Positions 25,825 through 33,205 of a DNA stretch of 64,000 bases are shown piece after piece. The notes below the pieces were generated by a model. It had not been told where the DNA came from, did not search any database, and was given only the letters and a program-made list of their open reading frames with translations. Position numbers and translations under genes: made by a program. Position 1 is the first letter of the stretch. Every line of letters starts with the position of its first letter. This DNA is from CAVPGP01 sp963718065 (lineage in GTDB: Bacteria > Actinomycetota > Thermoleophilia > Gaiellales > Gaiellaceae). Location: contig CAVQYE010000007.1 of NCBI GenBank assembly GCA_963718065.1, positions 124,001 through 188,000 on the forward strand. Reading direction: 5' to 3'.

Positions 25825-27510
25825 CTACCCGGTGGTGGCGGTCTGCGGCGCGTCGGGCGGGATCTCGAGGTACTGGAGGTCGAACTTCGCGATGTCGCGG
25901 AAGGCCGGAGCGGCAACGACACCGCCGAAGATGGCGCCGTGCGGCTCGTCAACCGCGATCAGGACGATCAGCCTTGGGTTCGACGCCGGCACCATGCCGA
26001 CGAACGAGGCGACGTAGCGGCCGGTTGCGTAGCCGCCCGTGCGCGGGTCGGGCTTTTCCGCGGTGCCGGTCTTGCCCGCGACGCGGTAGCCGGGGATCGC
26101 GGCCAGCGTGCCCGTGCCCTCGCGGACGACGTTCGTCAGCATCGCCTTCAGCTGCGCGGCGACCGTCGGCGAGACGACACGACGCTGTGCGACCTTCGGG
26201 CGCGGCTTCCCGGAGATCCGGTCGACGAGGTGCGGCTGGTGCCAGATGCCGCCGTTCGCGATCGAGGCGTACGCGGCTGCCATCTGCACCGCGGTGACGG
26301 CGATGCCCTGGCCGATCGGCACGTTGCCGATCGTCGAGCCCGACCACGGCTCGGCCGGGAGGATGCCCGCGCTCTCGCCGGGAAAGTCGATGCCGGTCTG
26401 TGCGCCGAAGCCGAACTGCTTGATCCAGTGCTTGAGCCGCTCCTGGCCGAGCTTCTCGGCCAGCGTGATGGCGCCGACGTTCGACGACTGCGCGAGGATC
26501 CGAGCAACGGACATCGTCTCGGTACCGCGCTCCTCCGCGTCGTGGATGACGCGGTCGGCGACATGGATCGAGTAGTTGAGCTGGAACGGCGTCGACGGCG
26601 TCACGAGCCCGTCGGAGAGGACGCCCGCCACGGTGACGAGCTTGAACGTCGAGCCAGGCTCGTAGACGTCGGTGACCGCGTGGTTCTTCGTCCGCTCGAC
26701 CGACGTGCGGCTGAAGTTGTTGGCGTTGAAGCCCGGGGCCGACGCCATCGCGAGGATCGCGCCCGTCCGTGGGTCGAGCACGAGCGCGCTCGCGCTCTTC
26801 GCATGCCAGTCGCGCACGGTGTTGCGGAGGATCGACTCCGCGTTCGCCTGGATCGTGTGGTCGATCGTCAGGTAGACGTCTCGGCCCTCGCGCTCGGCGG
26901 TCGACGAGATCGTGTCGATCGCGCGGCCGAAGGGGTCCTTGACGACGATCTGCTTGCCCGCCTTGCCGCGCAGGTACTTGTCGTACTCGAGCTCGAGGCC
27001 GGCGATGCCGGTGTTGTCGAGCCCCGCGTAGCCGAGGACGGCGGAGGCGACGCTCGACTGCGGATACGCGCGTCGCTCCTCCGGGTAGAAGCCGAGGCCC
27101 GGCAATCCCTTGCCCTGCAGCGCCGCAGCGGCCTTCGGATCGGCCTTGCGCTCCACGTAGAGGAACGCCTTCGTCTTGTCCTGCAGCTGCGCGTAGAGGT
27201 CGTTGGAGTTGACGCCGAGCGCGGCAGCCGACGAGGTCGCGACCGCGTGGGCGTCCGTCACCTGCCGCGGATCGGCGAAGACGGTCGTCGCCTGCTGGCC
27301 GATCGCGAGCTGCACGCCCATCCGGTCGAAGATCGTTCCGCGGCCCGCAGCAATCGTCCGCACCTCACGATGCTGTGCCGACGCCTTCTGCGAGAGCGTC
27401 TGAGCGTTGACGGCCTGGAGCCAGACCGCGCGGCCAAGGGTGATGCCGAACGCGAGCAGGAATCCCACCAGCAGCAGGCGGATCCGGCGGTTTGCCTGCT
27501 TCTGGCTCAT
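25825..27510 (-). CDS. ftsI: Class B penicillin-binding protein (FtsI/PBP3)
   Basis: Septal transpeptidase. Cytoplasmic start MSQKQANRRIRL, one helix at about 11-31, pedestal domain with AAGRGTIFDRMGVQLA, then the transpeptidase domain. Active-site motifs: SxxK in EPGSTFKLVT, SxN in AQSSNVGAI and KTG in VAGKTGTAEKP. 561 residues, with no C-terminal PASTA domains. It lies between ftsL and murE, the expected place for the divisome transpeptidase that pairs with FtsW. Confidence 0.96.
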   Translation of the reverse strand: MSQKQANRRIRLLLVGFLLAFGITLGRAVWLQAVNAQTLSQKASAQHREVRTIAAGRGTIFDRMGVQLAIGQQATTVFADPRQVTDAHAVATSSAAALGVNSNDLYAQLQDKTKAFLYVERKADPKAAAALQGKGLPGLGFYPEERRAYPQSSVASAVLGYAGLDNTGIAGLELEYDKYLRGKAGKQIVVKDPFGRAIDTISSTAEREGRDVYLTIDHTIQANAESILRNTVRDWHAKSASALVLDPRTGAILAMASAPGFNANNFSRTSVERTKNHAVTDVYEPGSTFKLVTVAGVLSDGLVTPSTPFQLNYSIHVADRVIHDAEERGTETMSVARILAQSSNVGAITLAEKLGQERLKHWIKQFGFGAQTGIDFPGESAGILPAEPWSGSTIGNVPIGQGIAVTAVQMAAAYASIANGGIWHQPHLVDRISGKPRPKVAQRRVVSPTVAAQLKAMLTNVVREGTGTLAAIPGYRVAGKTGTAEKPDPRTGGYATGRYVASFVGMVPASNPRLIVLIAVDEPHGAIFGGVVAAPAFRDIAKFDLQYLEIPPDAPQTATTG

Positions 27511-27522
27511 GCGCGGCTACCC

Positions 27523-27882
27523 CTACTTGGCGAGTTGGATGTACGTCGTCTCCGCCGGGTCGGCCGAGACGAGACCGAGTTGCTTCGCAGCCTGGGACTG
27601 GATCTGGGCGTTGGCGGAGGCGCTGGAGATCTGCGAGGCGAGCGCCGCGTTCTCGGCGCGGAGCTTCGTCCTCGTCTCGCCGAGGGAGTCGACCCGCAGG
27701 TTCAGCTGCAGCACCGCGACGTTGAGCGCCACGATGCCCGCGAGCAGGATCGCGGCGAGCACGATCCAGTGGGCGCCGCTCGTCATGCGCTTCGGACGCG
27801 CGGCCGCCTTGCTCCTGGGAGCGACGCGGCGCGACGGTGACCGGTTGACCTCGGGGACCGCTTCTTGCGTCCAGCTGGTCAC
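27523..27882 (-). CDS. ftsL: Septum formation protein FtsL-like
   Basis: A 119-residue bitopic protein: Arg/Lys-rich cytoplasmic tail, one transmembrane helix (HWIVLAAILLAGIVALNVAVLQL, about 38-60), then a leucine-zipper coiled coil (residues about 61-95), and a short tail. This is the FtsL/DivIC architecture; sequence identity is poorly conserved in the family, so position (rsmH-ftsL-ftsI) carries the assignment. The start is GTG at 27882, overlapping the rsmH stop (GTGA). Confidence 0.85.
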   Translation of the reverse strand: MTSWTQEAVPEVNRSPSRRVAPRSKAAARPKRMTSGAHWIVLAAILLAGIVALNVAVLQLNLRVDSLGETRTKLRAENAALASQISSASANAQIQSQAAKQLGLVSADPAETTYIQLAK

Positions 27883-28859
27883 GCGTCGACCTCCCTCACC
27901 TTGACGGCCGTGCGCAGGCGCGCCGACTGCGCGCGCGGGTTGGCGTCGGTCTCGCGCGAGGTCGGCCGGATCGCCTTGCGGTGCAGCGCGCGCAGCTCCG
28001 GCTCGTGTCCGCAGGTGCAGACCGGGAAGTCGGGCGGGCAGACGCAACCGCGCTCCTTGTCGCGCAGGAACCGCTTCACGATCCGGTCCTCGAGCGAGTG
28101 GAACGAGATCACCGCGAGCCGACCACCCGGGCGGAGCATCTCGAACGCTGCCGGCAGCGCGGCCTCGAGCGCGCCGAGCTCGTCGTTGACCGCGATCCGC
28201 AGCGCCTGGAAGACCCGCTTGGCCGGATGACCCTCGCCGAACCGCGCAGGCGCCGGAATCGCAGCCTTGATCGTCTCGACGAGATCGCCGGAGCGCTCGA
28301 ACGGCTGCTGCTTGCGGCGGCGCACGATCGCCCGCGCGATCTGCCGCGCGTAGCGCTCCTCGCCGTAGCGGTGGAAGATCTCGGTCAGCTCGCGTTCGTC
28401 GAGGTCGTTGACGAGGTCCCTCGCCGAGGTCTCGCCGGACGGGTCCATGCGCATGTCGAGCGGCGCGTCGACGGCGTAGGTGAAACCCCGGTCGGGGCGG
28501 TCGAGCTGCATCGACGAGATGCCGAGGTCGAGCAGGATCGCGTCCGCCTTGACGCCGTTGCCGGCGAGCTGCTCCAGGACGAGCGAGAAGTCGCCGCGCA
28601 GCAGCCGCGCCTGGAGGCCCGTCTGCTTCTTGAACCGGTCGAAGTACGGACGCACGGTCGGGTCGCGGTCGATCGCGATGAGCTTGCCGCGCCCCTGCAG
28701 GTCGGCGGCCAGGATCGCGGCGTGGCCGCCGGCGCCGAACGTGGCGTCGACGACCGTCTCGCCGGGGCGCACGGCGAGGCGCTCGCGCACCTCGTCCGCG
28801 AGCACCGGGATGTGATCAGTCGCGCTTGGACGCAAGACGTTCGGCAACATGCTCGGCAC
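27879..28859 (-). CDS. rsmH: 16S rRNA (cytosine-1402-N4)-methyltransferase RsmH (MraW)
   Basis: SAM-dependent methyltransferase of C1402 in 16S rRNA. Motifs: HIPVLADEV, VVDATFGAGGHAAIL (SAM loop), IAIDRDP, LLDLGISSMQLDRPDRGF, and VISFHSLEDRIVKRFL. A cysteine cluster (CVCPPDFPVCTCG) is present near residue 275, as in many homologues. Start at 28859 overlaps mraZ by 44 bases; a downstream TTG before RPSATDHIP would shorten the overlap and is an alternative. Confidence 0.96.
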   Translation of the reverse strand: MPSMLPNVLRPSATDHIPVLADEVRERLAVRPGETVVDATFGAGGHAAILAADLQGRGKLIAIDRDPTVRPYFDRFKKQTGLQARLLRGDFSLVLEQLAGNGVKADAILLDLGISSMQLDRPDRGFTYAVDAPLDMRMDPSGETSARDLVNDLDERELTEIFHRYGEERYARQIARAIVRRRKQQPFERSGDLVETIKAAIPAPARFGEGHPAKRVFQALRIAVNDELGALEAALPAAFEMLRPGGRLAVISFHSLEDRIVKRFLRDKERGCVCPPDFPVCTCGHEPELRALHRKAIRPTSRETDANPRAQSARLRTAVKVREVDA

Positions 28860-29247
28860 TCCCTTCGACCTCCTTCAGGTGCTCGCGCCAGGTGGGGCGA
28901 TCCCAGATCTCGACGTGGTCGTAGACGCCGGCGACGACGACCTCGCGGTCGAGGCCGGCACTCTCGATCAGCGCGGCGGGGAGGTTGATCCGCCCTTGCT
29001 TGTCGAGCTCCGCCTCGGCGGCGCCGGAGAAGAAGAAACGATTCATGACGCGGCCCTCGCGGCTGAGCTGATCGAGCCCGCGCAGATCGTCGACGAGCCG
29101 GTCGAAGTCCGGCCGGGTGTAGGCGTAGAGACAGCCGTCCATCCCCCGCGTGACGACCAGTCCGTCCGCGAAGGATTCGCGGAACTTCGACGGTAGCGTG
29201 AGGCGGTTCTTCTCATCGATGGTGTGTTCGAATTCGCCCAGTAGCAT
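28816..29247 (-). CDS. mraZ: Transcriptional regulator MraZ
   Basis: AbrB-like double-domain DNA-binding protein, first gene and repressor of dcw operons. The two SpoVT/AbrB repeats are at about residues 5-50 (EHTIDEKNRLTLPSKFRESF) and 77-125 (AAEAELDKQGRINLPAALIE, then EIWDRPTWREHL). 143 residues is normal. The ATG at 29247 abuts a four-box operator and no ribosome-binding site is visible, so translation from a leaderless or nearly leaderless transcript is likely. Confidence 0.95.
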   Translation of the reverse strand: MLLGEFEHTIDEKNRLTLPSKFRESFADGLVVTRGMDGCLYAYTRPDFDRLVDDLRGLDQLSREGRVMNRFFFSGAAEAELDKQGRINLPAALIESAGLDREVVVAGVYDHVEIWDRPTWREHLKEVEGSAEHVAERLASKRD

Positions 29248-29248
29248 G

Positions 29249-29284
29249 GTCCACTTCGCCCCACTGTAATCCACATTGCCCCAC
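29249..29284 (-). promoter_or_regulatory. MraZ operator: four 10-bp-spaced GTGG boxes
   Basis: On the minus strand, GTGGGG (29284-29279), GTGGAT (29274-29269), GTGGGG (29264-29259) and GTGGAC (29254-29249) recur with an exact 10-base period and four-base spacers. Known MraZ proteins bind arrays of TGGGN-type boxes in the same helical phase in front of their own gene, so this is very probably the autoregulatory site controlling the whole dcw cluster. Confidence 0.85.
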
Positions 29285-29291
29285 TTGTCTA
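29263..29291 (-). promoter_or_regulatory. Predicted dcw promoter (Pmra)
   Basis: TAGACA (29291-29286) and TACAGT (29268-29263) on the minus strand are separated by exactly 17 bases, matching a sigma-70-type -35 (5/6) and -10 (4/6). The predicted start is some 7 bases downstream, within about 10 bases of the mraZ ATG. Two MraZ boxes lie in the spacer and one just after the -10, so bound MraZ would block polymerase. The pairing is read from sequence; activity is inferred. Confidence 0.6.
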
Positions 29292-30107
29292 CACCTGTTC
29301 CCCCTTTCGGTCGGATTCCGAAACCTGGCCCTCGTACGGCCCTTTGCCGGTGAGAACCGCCGCACCGCACTCGGAAGCGAACGCGAGCGCATCGTCCTGG
29401 GCGTCGCCGCGCGCGAGTGCGAACGTCAGCGCGGCGGCGAACGAGTCGCCGCAGCCGTAGGTGTCCTCCACCGGGCCGGGCACGGGCGCTGCTCTGAACG
29501 GGCCGCCCGGCTGTGCCCAGCCGCCGAGCGGTCCGGCCGTCGTGACGACGAGCCGCGGCGGGGGCTCGATGTCTCCGGGCTTGTACACCTCGCCGTCGTC
29601 GTCGCCGCTGCCGACGAGCAGGTCGAGCTCGACCCCGGCGGCGCGAATCGTCGCAAGCTCGCGGGCGGTCGCCGCGACGAAGAGCGCGTTCTGCCGCGCG
29701 GAGCGCAGCGACTCCGGGTCGCCGGCGACGAAGAAGAGCGCGTCGGTGCTCACGGCGAGCGGGCCCTTCGGCAGGAGCTTGTCGCCGAGGACGGTGATCG
29801 TCCGCTCGCCGCGGGCATCGACGTAGGTGTACGCGCGGCGCGTCGCCTCTTCACGCTGCTGGACGTGCAGCGTCACCCCCTGCCGCTCGAGCTGCGTGGC
29901 GCACGCGCGGCCGAGCTCGTCGTCGCCGAGCGCCGTGAAGAAGTCGCAGGCGCCGGCGAGCTTCGCAAGCTGCACAGCGGCGACGGCGCCGCCACCGGCC
30001 GCTTCCGACCAGACCTCTTCCGAGTGGACGATCTCTCCCGGGACCGGAACGTGCTCGACGCGGACGAACTCCACCCACTCGACGTGGCCGATGACCGCGA
30101 AGCGCAT
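29289..30107 (-). CDS. PfkB-family carbohydrate kinase
   Basis: Ribokinase-fold kinase of 272 residues. The substrate-side motif AAGGGAVAAVQLAKLAG is near residue 37, and the C-terminal catalytic motif is DTYGCGDSFAAALTFAL, with the catalytic Asp in GCGD. The fold and the two PfkB signatures are clear; the sugar cannot be named. It ends 42 bases upstream of mraZ, so the stop lies inside the predicted dcw promoter region. It starts at an ATG overlapping the stop of the GNAT gene (TGATG) and is probably co-transcribed with it. Confidence 0.85.
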   Translation of the reverse strand: MRFAVIGHVEWVEFVRVEHVPVPGEIVHSEEVWSEAAGGGAVAAVQLAKLAGACDFFTALGDDELGRACATQLERQGVTLHVQQREEATRRAYTYVDARGERTITVLGDKLLPKGPLAVSTDALFFVAGDPESLRSARQNALFVAATARELATIRAAGVELDLLVGSGDDDGEVYKPGDIEPPPRLVVTTAGPLGGWAQPGGPFRAAPVPGPVEDTYGCGDSFAAALTFALARGDAQDDALAFASECGAAVLTGKGPYEGQVSESDRKGEQV

Positions 30108-30572
30108 CAGAGATCTCCCCGAACGGCCGCGTACAGATAGGCGTCCCCGACTCGGTCGCCGTAGACGATGAAGCTCCGCAGCAGACCCTCGCGGCGCAAC
30201 CCGGCGCGCTCGAGCACGCGTTGCGAGGCGACGTTCCACGGCTCGACCGTCGCCTGCACCCGCACGTAGTCCTCATCGACGAGCGCACGGCGGACGGCGA
30301 GCGTCGCCGCGGCGCTCGCGATCCCGCGACCGCGCAGCCGTTCGAGCACGAAATAGCCGAGGCTCGCCCACGCGCGGGTGCCTCCCCGCCACGTCGATGC
30401 CTCCGGCCACCTCGCCCGCGGCGACGATTGCGAGGCCCCCGTTCGTTTGCTTGCGCACCAGCCATTCCTCGGGGTGGACGATGTGCTCGATCTCGGCGAC
30501 GTATGGATCGAGCGCCGCTTCCGCGACAGCCGCCCGATCGTCCGCCTCCCAGGGGCGCAGCTCGATCTCCAT
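30107..30572 (-). CDS. GNAT acetyltransferase, RimJ-like (one frameshift)
   Basis: N-acetyltransferase of the ribosomal-protein-acetyltransferase-like group. It begins MEIELRPWEADDRAAVAEAA. An indel near 30390 separates this from the acetyl-CoA-binding half: LGYFVLERLRGRGIASAAATLAVRRAL (the R/QxxGxG/A loop), then VEPWNVASQRVLERAGLRREGLLR, a standard C-terminal GNAT signature. About 155 residues when corrected. Target unknown. It is divergent from the sigma factor gene, 30 bases apart, and coupled to the PfkB kinase. Confidence 0.82.
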
Positions 30573-30602
30573 CTCACAATTCTGCGCCAGCGTGCGTTTC
30601 CA

Positions 30603-31061
30603 ATGATGATGGAAGCGATGAGCCTGCCGCCCTTCGAGCGGTTCTACGAGTCCCACCGGGACGAGGTCTTCGGGTATCTCCGCCGCATCGCCGGCCGCGA
30701 CGCCGAGGACGCGTTCCAGGAGACCTTCCTCCGCGCGCTTCGCGGCTACGCGAAGCTCCGGCACGCCGATCACCTCCGCGCGTGGGTCTTCACAATCGCC
30801 ACCCGCGTCGTCATCGATGTCCGGCGCAAGCAGGAGCCACCGCTCCTGCGCGAGACCGGCGTCGAGGACGGTCGCCCCGCCTTCGCCCAGATCGAGCACC
30901 TGACCTCCACCCTGCCCCCGACCGAGAGGGCCGCCGTCGTCCTCCGCTACGCCTACGACCTCCCGTACGACACCATCGCCGAAGCGCTCGGCTCGAGCCC
31001 CGAGGCGGCCCGCGCGGCCACCTCGTCCGGCGTGCGCCGGCTCCGGAAAGGAACTGCATGA
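30603..31061 (+). CDS. ECF-type RNA polymerase sigma factor
   Basis: A small sigma-70 family protein of about 152 residues. Region 2 (FERFYESHRDEVFGYLRRIAG, DAEDAFQETFLRAL, LRAWVFTIATRVVIDVRR) and region 4 (LPPTERAAVVLRYAYDLPYDTIAEALGSSPEAARAATSSGVRRLR) are both visible. Three consecutive ATGs at 30603-30611 and another at 30618 leave the start uncertain. No anti-sigma gene is adjacent. Instead its stop overlaps the start of an ogt-like gene by ATGA, so the two are translated together. Confidence 0.88.
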   Translation: MMMEAMSLPPFERFYESHRDEVFGYLRRIAGRDAEDAFQETFLRALRGYAKLRHADHLRAWVFTIATRVVIDVRRKQEPPLLRETGVEDGRPAFAQIEHLTSTLPPTERAAVVLRYAYDLPYDTIAEALGSSPEAARAATSSGVRRLRKGTA

Positions 31062-31603
31062 CTGTCTCCCCTGATCTCGACCGCCGCTTCCGCGCCGCCG
31101 CGGCCGCCTCCGGCGACCTCGACGTCGCCTACGACCTGACCGAGACGCCGATCGGAGAGCTGCTGCTCGCGACGACGGACCGCGGGCTCTGCGCGATCGA
31201 GTTCCGTCCCGACATCGACGAGCTCGCCCACACCTTCGGGCGTCGCGTGCTCCGCGTCCCCGGCCGGCTCGACCCGGTCCGGCGCCAGCTCGACGAGTAC
31301 TTCGAGCACCGGCGGGAGATCTTCGACGTCGAGCTCGACGTGCGCGTCGGCGACTTCCCGCGCCAGGTGCTGCACGAGCTCGCGCTCGTGCCGTACGGAA
31401 CGGTCGCCACCTACGGCGAGCTCGCCGCGAAGGTGGGACGCCCGAGTGCCGCGCGCGCCGTCGGCGGTGTCATGAACCGCAATCCGATCCCGATCATCCT
31501 CCCGTGTCACCGCATCGTCGGCTCGAACGGCTCGCTGACCGGCTACGCCGGCGGGCTGCACGTCAAGGAGGCGCTGCTCCGCCTCGAGGGCTCGCGGCTG
31601 TGA
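31058..31603 (+). CDS. ogt: Methylated-DNA-[protein]-cysteine S-methyltransferase
   Basis: Suicide repair enzyme that takes alkyl groups from O6-methylguanine. The acceptor motif ILPCHRIVGSNGSLTGYAGG contains the active cysteine in PCHR. The helix-turn-helix DNA-binding part is VPYGTVATYGELAAKVGRPSAARAVGGVMNRNP. 181 residues with an N-terminal domain (TPIGELLLATTDRGL). The ATG overlaps the stop of the sigma factor, suggesting a coupled alkylation or stress response unit. Confidence 0.95.
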   Translation: MTVSPDLDRRFRAAAAASGDLDVAYDLTETPIGELLLATTDRGLCAIEFRPDIDELAHTFGRRVLRVPGRLDPVRRQLDEYFEHRREIFDVELDVRVGDFPRQVLHELALVPYGTVATYGELAAKVGRPSAARAVGGVMNRNPIPIILPCHRIVGSNGSLTGYAGGLHVKEALLRLEGSRL

Positions 31604-31615
31604 GCTTCCGAGCCG

Positions 31616-32431
31616 CTAGTCGCCGGTCATCAGGCGCGCGATCACCCGGTCGCGCGCTCTGGTCGGCAGGCGCTGAAGCCGTGCGCGGGTCTTTGCGTCC
31701 TTGCCGACGATGTAGCGCGCCTTCGGCGTCGTGGCGGTGAGGGCGTGCTCGACGATTCGCGCGACCGCGTCAGGCTCGATGCCGTTCAGTCCTCGCTTCA
31801 GGGCGAGCTTGCGGAACTTCTCCAGCGAGGCGCCGTAAAGCTCGTTCACGGCCGGGTTCCGCAACGAGTCGGCCCGCTCGGCACCCTTCGTCCAGATCGG
31901 CGTCTTGATCGACCCGGGCTCGACGATCGAGACGTGCATCCCCCAGGGGCGGAGCTCGACCCGGAGCGAGTCGGCGATCGCCTCGAGACCGAACTTCGAC
32001 GCTGCGTACGGGCCGAGGAACGGCAGCGCGCTCCTGCCGGCGATCGAGCCGATGAAGACGACGCGCCCCTTGCCACGCCGGAGCGCCGGCAGCACCGCCT
32101 GCGTGACGGCGACCTGGCCGATGACGTTGATCTCGAGCTGGCGGCGCAGCTCGTCGATCGGCACGAACTCGAGCGGCGAGGCGAGCGCGACACCCGCGTT
32201 GTTGACGAGCCCGACAAGCTCGTCGCCAACGTCCAGGCGCGCGATCTGCTCCGCGTCGGTGACGTCGAGGAACACGGGCTCGACACCCTGTGCCCGCAGG
32301 CGCGCCGCGTCCTCGTCGCGCCGGACACCTGCGAGCACGCGCAACCCCCGCTGCGCGAGACGGAGCGCGGTCGCCTCGCCGATCCCCGACGAGGCCCCGG
32401 TGACGAGCACGGTCGCCATCGTGCGGGTCAT
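31616..32431 (-). CDS. Short-chain dehydrogenase/reductase (SDR)
   Basis: Classical SDR of 271 residues. The cofactor motif TGASSGIGEA follows the start, NNAG is near residue 78, and the catalytic set is S in FIGSIAGRSALP with YAASK. The C-terminal region is extended and basic (KARYIVGKDAKTRARLQRLPT), typical of membrane-associated SDRs acting on lipids or retinoid-like substrates. Substrate unknown. A second ATG four codons in (32419) may be the true start. Convergent with ogt. Confidence 0.85.
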   Translation of the reverse strand: MTRTMATVLVTGASSGIGEATALRLAQRGLRVLAGVRRDEDAARLRAQGVEPVFLDVTDAEQIARLDVGDELVGLVNNAGVALASPLEFVPIDELRRQLEINVIGQVAVTQAVLPALRRGKGRVVFIGSIAGRSALPFLGPYAASKFGLEAIADSLRVELRPWGMHVSIVEPGSIKTPIWTKGAERADSLRNPAVNELYGASLEKFRKLALKRGLNGIEPDAVARIVEHALTATTPKARYIVGKDAKTRARLQRLPTRARDRVIARLMTGD

Positions 32432-32453
32432 ACCACGGGAGCGACGACGGCGT

Positions 32454-33089
32454 TCAGGCCGGAGGCGGCTCCAGCAGGCAGTACCCGACGCCCCACACGT
32501 TCACGACCGCCTGCAGGCCCGGCGCAACGGTCGTCAGCTTCCGCCGCAGGCGGGACGCATGCGCATCCAGGGTTCGCGTTCGTGCCTGCGACGGATACCC
32601 CCAGACGTCACGCAGGAGCTCCTCCTTCGTCCAGACGCGGTGCGGGTCGGCCGCGAGGGCGACGAGCAGGTCGAACTCCTTCTGCGCGAGCCGGACGCGG
32701 GCGCCGTCGACGGTCACGCACCGCGTCGGCCGGTCGATCCGCAACGGCCCCGCCCGCAGCACCTCGGGCGGTGACGGCAGCGTGCGCCTGAGCACCGCGC
32801 GGATGCGGGCCAGCAGTTCGTCGTAGGGAACCGGACGCTGCACCCAGTCGTCGCAGCCCCGCTGGAACGCCCGCAGCCGGTCGACCGGATCGGCGTCTCC
32901 CCGGCCGAGCACGATCACCGGAACCTCCGGCGACCAGCGATCGACCGCGCCCGGGTCGCCGGCGAGCACGAGCGCGGGGGGAGCGGCGCTCGGCTCGTCG
33001 ACGATCTCGAAGCCGTCCAGCGCCAGGTGCCGTGCGAGGTAGCCGCGAAGCCCCGGTTCGGGCTCCTCGATCAGCAGCGCGGTCGACAT
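32454..33089 (-). CDS. OmpR-like transcriptional regulator with degenerate receiver domain
   Basis: The C-terminal winged helix is standard (VRLAQKEFDLLVALAADPHRVWTKEELLRDVWGY, then TRTLDAHASRLRRKL and VWGVGYCLLEP). The N-terminal 115 residues have receiver-like spacing (ALLIEEPEPGLRGYLARHLALDG ... VPVIVLGRGDADPVDRLRAFQRGCDDWVQRPVPYDEL). However, the phosphoacceptor Asp position reads ALVLAG, the conserved Thr is Gly, the conserved Lys is Arg (QRP), and the segment between strands 2 and 3 is shortened. It probably works without phosphorylation. No histidine kinase is adjacent. Confidence 0.8.
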   Translation of the reverse strand: MSTALLIEEPEPGLRGYLARHLALDGFEIVDEPSAAPPALVLAGDPGAVDRWSPEVPVIVLGRGDADPVDRLRAFQRGCDDWVQRPVPYDELLARIRAVLRRTLPSPPEVLRAGPLRIDRPTRCVTVDGARVRLAQKEFDLLVALAADPHRVWTKEELLRDVWGYPSQARTRTLDAHASRLRRKLTTVAPGLQAVVNVWGVGYCLLEPPPA

Positions 33090-33205
33090 GACATCGACGC
33101 TAGCGCGGCGTCGATCGCTGCGACAGATGTCCGTTGCGACAAAAGCGTGACGAGTCTTCCTCAGCCGTCCGAGCCCGGCGTGTCCGGACGGAACGCGTCT
33201 CGGAG

